Shown: in pieces, positions 8,586-17,415 of the stretch
Layout: each line of letters starts with the position of its first letter
Numbering within the stretch: position 1 is the first letter of the stretch
Source: Fragilaria crotonensis
Lineage: Eukaryota; Bacillariophyta; Fragilariophyceae; Fragilariales; Fragilariaceae
Direction: 5' to 3'
DNA: 26,340 nucleotides
Assembly (NCBI GenBank): GCA_022925895.1
Contig: JAKSYS010000773.1
Coordinates: 1-26,340, forward strand
The notes under the pieces: generated by a model
The model's database searches: none
Seen by the model: the letters and a program-made list of their open reading frames with translations, nothing else
Told to the model about the DNA's origin: nothing
Program-made: the position numbers and the translations under genes

Positions 8586-10232
8586 TGACGCACAGCTGCT
8601 GCTCCTATAATTCCGACAAGTGCTCCCACGAGCGAAGGTTGTCGAGTCAAGTCCAAGTACAATTGTACCGACTTGTTGTCAAGTCAAGTACTAGCTCAAG
8701 TACTAGCCCGGTTGAAGAACAGGAGTGGTGCAGCAATTGATCTGGAGTTGCACAGCAAGGCAAGTGGCCCGCCTCCATTTCTTGGCGGAGCAAGAGGACG
8801 CTGACTGGGGCAATTCAACTCACGAGTATGTCGAACAGGTTCAAGCAAGCCATGATGTGCACCACGGACCTAAGTTTGACGTGGAACGAGTTGCTGAATA
8901 TAATGGCTTTGATCTCTTCCTGTTTTATATTCCTGGTTGAAGCTTGCTTCCTTGTCAACGGCAAAGAAGACGGGAGCATTTCATCAAGACTATGGCATAA
9001 ATGGAACCCTGGTTACCGTGTGTGTGTCGTGTATTTGCTTCGTCTCAGACGGGTTAAGTAACGTGTACGCATTTCATAATGCTGCGTTCTTTGCATGCTC
9101 CTTGTGTGGCTCTCTCGGCGAATCCTTAGAAGTCATTACAAAAGAATTGGACGACTGTCAGGAGAACAACTTGGCTGCCTTCCTACTGCCTCATTGGCTA
9201 CAAGATTCTTTCCTGCAACAACCGCAAGGCTGATTGCCACCTCTCAGAGCTCCTACCAGTGCCGCAACTTTGGGAGATGTTGCAGCTGCCACAGGCTGGA
9301 CGAGATATGTGGATCGCTGGTACTGTTGGTGGAGTTCCCCGACATCATTCAGTTGAGACGCTAGATCATCATCGTGGTCATAGTCCTTGCGGACATTCAC
9401 ATTCGAAGGGATCGGAGCATTTGCTACTGGGAAAAGAAGCGATCCTCGTTGACTGAGACACAAATATTGTCTGCTTGAACTGTCATTTCATCGCCTTCGT
9501 GTGGGTACCGCGAGAACAGCGCTCATCTTTGGGATTGCATCGATGCGCCTGGAGGAAACAGCATGCTGGTCATATGAACTGTGAATGCGTACAAGCCATA
9601 CAGGGCCTTCGGCAATGTTTGGCCACACAAAAGAAGATGACCGACATCTTCCTTTGGACTAAAGTGGGACTCCTAGCGGGCCAATCGGCTGGCGATAGTG
9701 CATGAATTAAGGTGTGCCTGCTATTCAGCATGATGAATTTCTATCGTATAGTCTACTCCACCTTTTTCTGCGACCTGGCAGCACGTAACTAGAAACGTGG
9801 AGCACGGTGGTGTCTAGTCCACGACTCTTCTGTGACTCTTCGTTGACTTGCTGGAAATTCCAAAGACTCGACGAGCAGACAGAAGCCATCATTGGATCCC
9901 CACTCATGTAGTGTTAACAGCGGAATGAACCATCCATTGGTCCACAGTATTTCTCCACCTTCTTTTCCGAGCAGTTGGGTGAGGTTTTGAAGGGTGCAAT
10001 TGAATTGCTCACCACGCTGGGTTTGGTAGTGCCCTGATAACGGCGTCTGAATCCAAACGGAGTGATTCGGGGAAAGCATCTGGAAATGGGTGCTGATATT
10101 GACATATTTCATCTTCTTGGCAATCATTTCTGGTATGCGATCGTGATTGTCACCATGAATGCTAATCTCCCCTACAATGTTACTCAGCCTACTCTCGCCG
10201 GCGAATCGAGACATCCAAACCTCATGTACGAA
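8586..10232. other. Interior of the inverted repeat, no confident gene
   Basis: Contains short frames on both strands. The best is a 141-codon minus-strand frame (listed separately). The + strand between 8725 and 9470 has several overlapping short frames broken by stops, without motifs; it could be a decayed gene or a non-coding element interior. A cluster of AAGTACTAG-type words occurs at 8640-8710. Confidence 0.4.
9789..10214 (-). CDS. Hypothetical 141-codon reading frame
   Basis: Frame on the minus strand inside the inverted repeat. The predicted peptide has ordinary amino-acid composition with aromatic-rich segments (GEILWTNGWFIPLL, HEWGSNDGFCLLV) and no motif I recognise. No signal peptide, no membrane span and no intron support it. 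It may be an exon of a larger decayed gene whose other parts lie in the right arm, or a chance frame. Confidence 0.25.
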   Translation of the reverse strand: MSRFAGESRLSNIVGEISIHGDNHDRIPEMIAKKMKYVNISTHFQMLSPNHSVWIQTPLSGHYQTQRGEQFNCTLQNLTQLLGKEGGEILWTNGWFIPLLTLHEWGSNDGFCLLVESLEFPASQRRVTEESWTRHHRAPRF

Positions 10233-10512
10233 CCGACAGACACCATGGGGGCGTCAATAGGCATTCCAAGGGATCAGGGAGGGCAAACTTGGAGCAGTAA
10301 ACGACTACTGTAGTGGGTTGTTGCCGTCGTTGACATGGTTGATTTTGCTGTTGTCCTTCGTGTTGTTGCGCTGTTTTTGTTGTGAGCGATTTGTGATTGT
10401 GCGTGATGAGACCGATCACGGAAGGACGATTTGACCGAGACATCGAACATGGCCTCTACGGCAGCGTCTACGTACGTTGTCCACCCTCTAATATATGTAC
10501 CCTTGCTGACCA
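10233..10512 (-). repeat. Right arm of the ~270-bp inverted repeat
   Basis: Reverse-complement partner of 8314-8585. The strongest match is 10399-10457. No matching direct repeat is seen at the outer edges of the arms. Confidence 0.7.
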
Positions 10513-11180
10513 TAGTATGCAGTTTGCGTGTGTGCATCTGTATGCATACGAATACAGAGATGGTGGAGTACAATACTGTGTTTCAAATGTTCAATATCAG
10601 TGTACTGCACAGGCTACAGTACAAGCAATGTGAAACCGGGAACGGGGTGTCTGGTTTTTGTGATTGCGAGAATGCTTGTACTGGCGTATGACATAGTGGT
10701 TACACTTGGGTACAGGTACTGGTTACTGGAAATCCAGTGCCACTCCAGTAGCATTCCTACTTCCTACTATACTAGCTGGAGCTACTTTGTACTCCGAATA
10801 CTTTGTATGATACAGGTACTTGTACTCGAGTACCGTAAATACAATAGTCGTTTGTCACCTGTCCTCATATTACAGTCCAGTTCAAAGTACTGGAGTCTGC
10901 CATACAGTGCAAAAATTACAACAACACCTGGCTGACACCAAATTCTTTGCCAGCAATGCCTTATATGTGGCGCACTACATATGCAAACGACCTACGACCG
11001 AGAATACAGCTGTTGACATTCAATACAGAATACAGAGAATCAAAGTCAATTGTTATCACAAAGCGTCGACGAACTCATTATTCTCTCAATCTCTCAATCG
11101 GTTGTATAACATTGTGCAACACTGTAACCAAAGAAATGAGACATCACAACGTGACATCACTGACGAATAATAGTCGCTTC
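10513..11180. other. Intergenic, GTAC-rich
   Basis: No supported gene. The stretch 10600-10870 is dense in GTAC, TACAGTAC and AGTAC words, like 1425-1640 and 14290-14424. It precedes the plastid membrane-protein gene, whose frame is open through the last 230 bp, but the signal peptide argues for a start at 11181. Confidence 0.45.
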
Positions 11181-11816
11181 ATGCGTCTGGCGATGATTGT
11201 AATTGTCGTCTCTTCAACGACTCAATCGTCGTGGGCGTTCATGGCAAAATTAACGTCACGGAAAGTTTCATCATCATCATCCCTTTTCTCGTTTGATGAC
11301 TTTGATGATCTCCCATCGATTGGTGATGCTGCCAGTGCCGACGGTGAAGCGTTGGCGAAAGCATTTTATCAACAGGTACGACAGCGCCAAGAAACAGAAG
11401 GAGAAAATGACCAAGATCCGACAAGAAGACTGTCAAGAGAGTATGGGAAGGACTTGTCGGAGTCACCAGTTCGCAAGTTTACTGGTCAACAAGCACAACA
11501 ACGAGTTGAAGAAACACAGCAGTCCGCGGGACTCTTCTCGGGAAGAGGTGTTTCTGTGTACAGCATTCCTAAGAGTTCTCCTAGACAACGCATGCTTGAC
11601 AATGAGTACAACCTGGTGGGTCGGAGCGAGAGAAGTTTTGTAATTCAAATTGTGGCCACTCTGACCTTGTTGACATTTGCAATATACATTGGAATGACGG
11701 GAGGTATCAGCGACAATGACTGGAGTTCCGTTCCTGACAGCCTCGATACCAGCATGGAAGGTACCATCGGGACTTTGCCTGTTCCGACTGATACTGAGAT
11801 AAGTATTTGGTTGTAG
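11181..11816 (+). CDS. Plastid-targeted single-span membrane protein, unknown function
   Basis: A 211-residue protein from the ATG at 11181. An in-frame ATG at 11136 would add 15 residues ahead of the signal peptide and is less likely. Residues 1-19 form a hydrophobic signal peptide ending SSWA, followed by Phe20: the diatom plastid-import motif (A|F at the cleavage site). A Ser-rich transit-like stretch follows (SRKVSSSSS), then a soluble charged region with FDDFDDLPS (36-46) and Gln/Glu-rich segments (about 62-114). One membrane span lies at about 153-172 (SFVIQIVATLTLLTFAIYIG), with an acidic C-terminal tail outside it. The combination suggests a plastid envelope or thylakoid protein. I do not recognise a family. 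Confidence 0.75.
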   Translation: MRLAMIVIVVSSTTQSSWAFMAKLTSRKVSSSSSLFSFDDFDDLPSIGDAASADGEALAKAFYQQVRQRQETEGENDQDPTRRLSREYGKDLSESPVRKFTGQQAQQRVEETQQSAGLFSGRGVSVYSIPKSSPRQRMLDNEYNLVGRSERSFVIQIVATLTLLTFAIYIGMTGGISDNDWSSVPDSLDTSMEGTIGTLPVPTDTEISIWL

Positions 11817-12350
11817 GGAGGACAATTGCGTTGCCTGTATTGCGAATGGGTGTGCTGTGCTGTAAATTTCGCTAATGACAAGTGCACGCCGTGCTGCATC
11901 AATCCAACCATTCTTTTTATGTGAATGCATGCTGCATACTACGAAGCTCAAGATAGGAATGAATATCTATATGTAGCTTTCGACAACGAACCAAGCAGGG
12001 AGATTGTGAGCATCATTTTGATCTGATGGAGTGTGATACCGATGTCGACTAAATCCATAATGTACTGTACTCCCTGTACTGCATTATCGGAACACAACTT
12101 CGTATGCAATCGAGTAGAACTCTATATTATGACGTCCATGCTTTTCGAATAAGGGGCGCCGCCTGTCCGCGTACCGCACCATATAGGTTGCAGAGTTGCG
12201 GTGTCGCAATGTGGCACGCAGAACGCAGAACCATCCTCATGTCAACATCACAATGCACTTGTTGAAAGAGAAAGCAGACGAACTATACAGCACCATCGCA
12301 TTTCAACGACTTGACAATTGAACCAAATTCAGAATCGCACAAAATTAATA
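11817..12350. other. Intergenic, promoter region of BUD31
   Basis: About 530 bp between two + strand genes. No ORF, RNA gene or repeat was recognised. It presumably holds the 3' end of the membrane-protein gene and the BUD31 promoter. Confidence 0.45.
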
Positions 12351-13235
12351 ATGGCGCCACGATGGGGAAAGAAGAAATCACCACCACCTGGATTTGATTA
12401 CGTCGAACCCATTTTAGAGGCGTTGGAAAATGAGTTGCGAGATAAAGTCAAGGAATCCAACGAAGGCAAACGCAAAACCGAGTCCTTGTGGCCTGTTCAT
12501 CAGATCAATTGGCAAAAATCTCGATATATTTATGATCTTTACTACACGTACAAACGGATTTCCCGACAAGTATATGACTATTGCATCGATCAAAAGTTGG
12601 TGGACGCTGCACTGATTGCGAAATGGAAAAAGCCAGGATATGAACGACTTTGCAGTACCTATGTCATCAACCCAACCAATTACAAATTCGGGACCACAAG
12701 TCTCTGTCGTGTCCCTCTCTTTGATCGCTCTGAAGAGCAACGGTCCGCTCAAGACCCAACGGTAAGTATTTTATAGAGGTATTGACTCAGTTTCGGGACC
12801 AGCATTCATCATGTTTAACGCAAACAATGACTCACGAAACATTTCCTCCTAACGTAGACCGGGTGTCGAGGCTGTGCATCTGGCAAGGGGGCTGGACCAC
12901 GGAATCTATTTGGCAACAAGTACGGTCAAAGTTTGGCGGCAGTACAGATTGCGAGAGAAAAGAGAATGGTGGAAATCGAACGAAAACGAAAGGCCGAGGA
13001 AGAGCGACATGCTCAAGATGGTGGCGACGATGACAGCACCGATGACAATGATGAAGATGATAACAATAATGACGATGGGGAGGCCGAAACCGATGATGAG
13101 GATGATGATTACGGTCCCACACCTGCAGCGGGGGTGTGGGCAGGGAGCCAAAAACTGCAGGCAGAAAGTGATGCACTAGCAGATAATCAAGGCCATGAGG
13201 AAGAACACCTGCCCAAAAAGCAAAGAACACATTAA
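12351..13235 (+). CDS. BUD31: BUD31/G10 spliceosomal protein with acidic C-terminal extension, two exons
   Basis: Exons 12351-12761 and 12858-13235 join in phase 0 (…QDPT|TGCRGCASG…) to give 262 residues. BUD31 is a conserved nuclear component of the spliceosome. Diagnostic stretches are EGKRKTESLWP, QKSRYIYDLYY, ISRQVYDYCI, LIAKWKKPGYERLC, a FGTTSLCRVP block and the terminal GCRGC. The start at 12351 (MAPRWGKKK) matches the usual N-terminus; an open frame upstream uses no ATG. Two oddities: most cysteines of the zinc-binding C-terminus are missing (LCSTYV where relatives have LCCLRC; TTSLC for TNCIC; no CTHC), leaving four. Also, about 110 extra residues follow, first basic (REKRMVEIERKRKAEEE), then a D/E/N run, ending KKQRTH. 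Human and yeast proteins end at GCRGCSG or similar. Confidence 0.93.
12762..12857 (+). other. Intron of BUD31 (96 bp)
   Basis: GTAAGT…CGTAG. The unspliced frame stops after five codons. Splicing brings the conserved GCRGC motif into frame. Confidence 0.92.
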
Positions 13236-13344
13236 ATTTATAATCGTCTAAGTTCCATTGCGCCAATCTCACAAATAGCAATGAGTGTTTCAGTATTGGG
13301 AATCGATGAGTTATCCTGGCACAGATTAATTCACGATCGTGGAT

Positions 13345-14119
13345 TCAATCATTTTTCATGACCACAGTTCGCTCGGCATGAGCATGGCCAGCTTTATCGA
13401 TCATGTCAAAGATCTTTGGAATGATGAAAGTGAACTAGTACGACGTGGGTTAGATGTAGGTAACGAGAGCGTTGCGATGTAGCGAAGGAGACTTACAAAT
13501 GCCAGATTAATGATCGTCTCGGGCAGGGACAACCAAAACGAGTCTGGAATGACGTTGACCCAACCTGGACCAAGGCCGTCCAACAAGTCACCGAATTTCA
13601 CGAGTCCATCATCTAGTCGAAGGAAGTTGAATAGTACTCAAACTTTGCCAGCCAGATAAGGCACCAAGACCAGGAGAAAGATGTAGTATGCGATGATGCG
13701 AGACGAAATGGAAGCAGCAGCAATGACCTTTTCGTTGGTATTTGATGAGAAACAGTAGCTGTGGTTTGATCATTCACTGAAACTCCGCGATCACTTACCA
13801 TGATCGTTTCAAACTCCGCTGCGTCAATGCCACCCGATTTGTCATCGTCACTTGCTTCAAAAAGCTTGTCCACGACCTGTCGAGTAGCTGGGAAACAGGC
13901 TGCCGGACCTGCATATTTAGCCAAATTCAAGTGAACTAACAAAACGCCAGCATATAGCTCGGTTGCATTGATCGAACCGGTATTGTTTGCATCGCAAATA
14001 CTGAAGACGTATGCGCACAGCCTCTTGAAATACGAACTCCGAGTGATAAAGTTGGAGGTTGTCTGCTTGAGTTCTTCAATCCCTTCACAAGATTTTTTCG
14101 CATTGGCACCTGTCGACAT
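13345..14119 (-). CDS. EF-hand membrane protein, three exons, with one in-frame TGA
   Basis: Exons 14119-13799, 13727-13497 and 13413-13345, all in phase 0. Exon 1 (107 codons) holds two canonical calcium-binding loops: D43-N45-T47-S49-N51-E54 (DANNTGSINATE) and D91-D93-S95-G97-D99-E102 (DDDKSGGIDAAE). Exon 2 continues with a membrane span (RIIAYYIFLLVLVPYLAG), reaches a TGA at 13640-13638, and then stays open in the same frame for 47 more codons (DDGLVKFGDLLDGLG, VIPDSFWLSLPETI) up to a GTAAGT donor. Exon 3 adds 22 codons to a TGA stop. The downstream coding character and the good splice site argue that the TGA is a recent nonsense change, a selenocysteine codon or a base error, not the normal end. 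The stop lies 109 bp from the convergent BUD31 stop. The start is the first ATG. Calcium sensing at a membrane is the likely role. Confidence 0.75.
13414..13496 (-). other. Intron 2 of the EF-hand gene (83 bp)
   Basis: Minus strand GTAAGT…CAAAG. Phase 0. The donor is strong; the acceptor was chosen because it yields a short final exon with a stop close to the BUD31 3' end. Confidence 0.65.
13728..13798 (-). other. Intron 1 of the EF-hand gene (71 bp)
   Basis: Minus strand GTAAGT…GAAAAG. The phase 0 junction leads from the second EF-hand into the membrane span. The acceptor lacks a clear pyrimidine tract, so it is less certain than the donor. Confidence 0.7.
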
Positions 14120-14424
14120 GATAGAATTAGATAGCGAGCCTAACACTTCGTCTGGTTTCTGTGCTGTTGTGTGCAGATGCCGCCAAGACTTCCTCTGGTG
14201 TATGTTGTGTCAATGATGCTGCGATTTAACGGATGTGTTCACAGATTGATACTCGAATCCTCAGAAGCTCCAAGTATCCAAAAAGTGGGATTGCACCCCA
14301 GGCACGACTTGCGTACAATACGGGTTCGTGTAGACTCGTCTTGCATAGTACGGTAGTGTTGGGTACTACCGGTAGCGTACGTGGTACCTGGCACGCTTGT
14401 ATGAACAGATACTACAGTACAACT
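14120..14424. other. Intergenic between EF-hand gene and retrotransposon
   Basis: Promoter side of the EF-hand gene. Rich in GTAC, GGTACC and TACAGTAC words near 14340-14420. The element is inserted at its right edge. No gene seen. Confidence 0.5.
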
Positions 14425-14509
14425 TGATAGATTCTGCGTGCGAGCGCGGAGTGGAGGCCAGACCATGGTTAAATCGGGCGCACGTCAGACCGGGGTCGCA
14501 GGCAGGTGG

Positions 14510-14517
14510 TGACGTCA
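14510..14517. promoter_or_regulatory. CRE palindrome TGACGTCA in the 3' LTR
   Basis: A perfect 8-bp cAMP-response element; the identical copy in the other LTR is at 25519-25526. A further GTGACGTCGG lies at about 14827. bZIP proteins bind this core. In diatoms TGACGT elements mediate CO2/cAMP responses of carbonic anhydrase promoters. Function in the LTR is inferred. Confidence 0.45.
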
Positions 14518-14585
14518 CGGTGACGGTATCGGTCGCTACAGTACGAACGTTGGCCGGTGCTACGGTTTCAGGACTACTGGATGCT

Positions 14586-14816
14586 ACGCTAGCGGCAGAG
14601 GAAGCGGGAGTGCTAGTAGCAAACGCGACGGTGTACGCGTGGGAGTCTACTGGACGGGTATACTGAGCTACGGTATGACTAGGCGTAACTACAGTACATG
14701 TAGACGTAGACACAGTGCTAGTAGGCGAAGCAACTGTGCTAGTATCTGTAGGTACGATGCAAGTAGATGGTGCTACGTTGCGCGTAGGTGACACTACAGT
14801 ATGTGGACGTGGGTGG
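14586..14816 (-). repeat. 21-bp degenerate tandem repeats in the 3' LTR (about 11 units)
   Basis: A core close to ACRGTR (ACGGTG, ACAGTA, ACAGTG, ACTGTG, ACGATG, ACGTTG, ACAGTA) recurs at 14586, 14628, 14649, 14670, 14691, 14712, 14733, 14754, 14775 and 14796, all multiples of 21 bp; the unit at 14607 is decayed. Two further cores at 14538 and 14562 are spaced by 24 bp. Translated on the minus strand they give seven-residue repeats with T-V near the start. They may be binding-site arrays; a peptide role is less likely. Confidence 0.75.
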
Positions 14817-14961
14817 AGTCCTACGGTGACGTCGGTAGCCAAGTGGGTACTAGTACACTGGCTATCGCTACAGGGGACTGAACCGTGACGACGGCGGGTA
14901 AAAGTCGTCATGGTCAGTTACGCTGCGTAAAATTGTACATTGTTAAAATCGGTGGCCGGAC

Positions 14962-14973
14962 TAAATATATTTA
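14962..14973 (-). promoter_or_regulatory. TATA-like box TAAATATATTTA in the 3' LTR
   Basis: A palindromic AT-rich box in an otherwise mixed-composition LTR, conserved at 25973-25984. If used, transcription starts shortly to its left. Alternative AT-rich sites exist near 15285, so the start is uncertain. Confidence 0.35.
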
Positions 14974-15071
14974 CAGGTTGACAAATTTGTGAGAAAATCG
15001 TTGATCACAAGTGATGATCAACTTCGTTTGATGAGTGTTTCTGAGGAACACTCAGGAACACAAATGAAACG

Positions 15072-15118
15072 GTGCACGTCTGAAGAGTGCACGTCTGAAA
15101 AGGTGTACGTCTGAAGAG
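15072..15118 (-). promoter_or_regulatory. Three tandem TCAGACGT boxes in the 3' LTR
   Basis: On the + strand, units GTGCACGTCTGAAGA, GTGCACGTCTGAAAAG and GTGTACGTCTGAAGAG follow each other. The same array is at 26084-26130. On the element strand they lie about 100-145 bp upstream of the TATA-like box, an enhancer-like position. Confidence 0.5.
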
Positions 15119-15318
15119 GTCGTACGAGGCCGAGCGTTGGGCGAGAAAATGGTCGTTTATGCAACGAACGACATGAAAACGATCGTTACAATTTCCGAGT
15201 GGGATATGATTCCCGTACGACAGTAACGATACGACGTATACTGTTTACTAGCCTAATGTGAAGTGTCGTACTGAATAATGTAGATAGTAAAAATACGTAG
15301 GAGCGGTACTAAAGTCTG

Positions 15319-17415
15319 TCACCCTCTTGAATCAGATCTCCGTAGAAATTGGTGATGGAGAAAGTAGGTGATCAGGGAGTTTGCAAAGATTTTGTCAAGG
15401 TGAGGATCAATCTTGGAGGATGTCTGAGTTTTGGTTAGGATGTCAGCAAGTTGAGAGTCACAAGGGATCCAATAGAGTTGATGAGTACCATCTTGTTGGC
15501 CTTGGCGGACAAAGTGAAAGCGTCTTTCAATGTGGCGAGTTTTGCGAGTTAGTTTGCCATTCTTGGCAATTTGAACAGTTGCTTCATTGTCAATCATAAG
15601 GACAGATGGGATTGTAGGTAAACGTTGGGATGATTCGCGCCATTGTTTAGTGCCAAGGTATGTCATGTCATATAAAAGCATTCTGATGTGGGCAGTAGCC
15701 ATAGTTGCAGAGCAGGCTGCCATGTATTCAGCTTCAGAGGTTGACATTGCAATTGGGGTAGGCATTGTTGAGTTGGCTTCAATGAGAGCACCATTGTGAA
15801 AGATCATGTATCCAACAGTTGATCTGCCAGTGTCAGGGCAATCTTGCCAGCTGGCATCAGAGAAGACAGTCAGGTCAGAGTATGGAATGCTGTGTTGGGC
15901 ACAGATACTATAGATTGGGTTAGAGGTGCCATCAGGATAGAATTTCAAGGCATAGCTGGGTCGGCGTCTGAGATAGCCAAATAACCAGATAAGGGCGCGG
16001 AAGTCAAGTTCACCGGGGCAGATGCAGGCTTTTGCAAGTTTGCAGACTGCAAAAAGGATATCGGCTCGTGTGTTATATGCTAGATAAAGTAGGGTGCATA
16101 CGGCTGAGCGAAACGGGAGGCGGGAATGTCTTTTCTCAATTATAGACTTGTCATGATCGGTGACAGGGCGGTTATCTTTGGTGAAGACGTAATCGGGTGG
16201 GAAGGGAGTTTCGCGTTCAGGGAATTCGGAATCTGGGTCATAACGTTGGAGAGCGTTTAAGACATAACGGTGTTGGTCTAGAGTGTAGGTGGAATCTTTG
16301 TGGCGGTGGATGCGCATTTGCAGGAACCATTGTGCAGGACCAAGGAATTTCACGTCAAAGCGGTTGCGGACGGAATCTTCGAAAGATTTCGATGGAATCA
16401 TTGCTTCCAACATAAAGCATGTCATCAACGAAGAATAGGAGGCGAAGCCATTGGTTGTGTTTGTCATAGTAAACAAAATAGGATGGTTCTGCTTGGGATT
16501 GAATGAATCCTTGAGAGTAAAGCCATTCAGAGAATTCAATGTTCCAATATTTGCCTGAGTAGACAAGGCCATAGATTCCTTTGTCAAGAAGAAGTGGGAC
16601 TCCAAAGTATTTGGCATATTCTGGGAAGTGGTAAGCAAGGTAAAGTGGCAGGATCACAAAGTGACGTCCAATAACTTTGGCTTGAAGATAGGCTCCAATG
16701 AAGTCAGCACCTTTAAGGATGCGGCGGAAAGCACAGGTTTTGGATATGAGGAGCTTGACCCCTCTTGAAGATGCACAGGGTGACCATGTGTCTTCAAAAG
16801 GTTGAGGGATCTCAATTGGGATAGTGTTAGATTTATTTACTTTCTTGGTGTTTTCCTCTCTTTGTTTGAGTAGTTGTTGCTGGTACTTTGCTTTAGTTTT
16901 CTTGATTCTTCTCTTTTCCATGTCGCCGCGTGCAACAAGGCGGGCTTTGAGTTTGTCAAGTTTGCCAGATGCTGTTTGCTTTGCTTTGAGCACAAGTTTA
17001 ACTGGGATAATCAATTCATCTACATGGGGTTTCTGGCCAAGGATGAAGGTACCATGATCAATGAGGTTCTTGATTTCCATTTTGATTGCATGAAGCCAGG
17101 CAGAGCGGATGTCATCATCAAGTTTGAGGACAGCTTGAAAGGATTGGGGTTCTGGCAAGTATTTATCAACAGGATCATCATTTTCTGTGGATGTGTCAGC
17201 AGAGGCATCAAGGGTAAGCATGGCAGTGTGGATAGGGTCAATGGATGGTGGTGATTCAGCACATTCTTGGAAGTAAAGTGTCATCTCTTTCTGAAGGGGT
17301 GTGTGTCTCTTCTGGTGATGAGTGAGGTTGAGCAATTGAGGTGCAGGTGGTGTTGGACCAGGTTGTAGATCATCATCATCAGTGTCATCATCATTGTCAA
17401 TAGTCTCAATGGGAA
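15319..17415 (-). pseudogene. pol: Reverse transcriptase and RNase H part of pol (frameshifted)
   Basis: Two frames joined near 16385. The upstream frame (17415 to about 16385) starts in an acidic linker and has copia-type RT: SAWLHAIKMEIKNL, KARLVARGDM, EDTWSPCASSRGVK, ADFIGAYLQAKV, DKGIYGLVYSGKYW and the catalytic FFVDDMLYVG (the Asp pair at 16421-16426). A lysine/glutamine-rich insertion of about 35-40 residues (about 16803-16922) sits between RGDM and EDTWSP, where copia elements usually have a short loop. The downstream frame has the RT end (VKFLGPAQWFLQMRI) and RNase H with its acidic residues: SDASWQD, SEAEYMA, IDNEAT and the QLADILTK end. The stop is right at the polypurine tract. One base change in length near 16385 separates the catalytic centre from RNase H, so this copy cannot make intact enzyme. 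Confidence 0.92.
15322..15328 (-). other. Polypurine tract (plus-strand primer site)
   Basis: Minus strand AAGAGGG abuts the first TG of the 3' LTR, the expected place for the polypurine tract that primes plus-strand DNA synthesis. It is short (7 nt). Confidence 0.7.

Larger units (their letters stand above)
14425..15321 (-). repeat. 3' LTR (897 bp)
   Basis: Minus strand begins TGACAGAC and ends AATCTATCA. It matches 25434-26334 with about four substitutions and four one-base indels by eye. It contains a TAAATATATTTA box (14962-14973), three TCAGACGT boxes (15072-15118), a block of 21-bp repeats (14586-14816) and a CRE palindrome (14510-14517). Small hairpins lie at 15000-15022 and 15033-15053. 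An open frame from ATG 14911 leftwards for 181 codons exists only because of the 21-bp periodicity. It reads towards the EF-hand gene. Confidence 0.95.

Noticed and set aside
13401-13601. Separate 66-codon minus-strand gene
   Set aside because: It is exon 2 of the EF-hand gene running into its second intron.
14397-14666. + strand frame across the LTR edge
   Set aside because: Opposite to the element, present in both LTRs only because the 21-bp repeats lack stops on both strands.
14586-14816. CRISPR-like array
   Set aside because: Units are degenerate, 21 bp long with no conserved spacer/repeat division, inside an LTR of a eukaryotic element.
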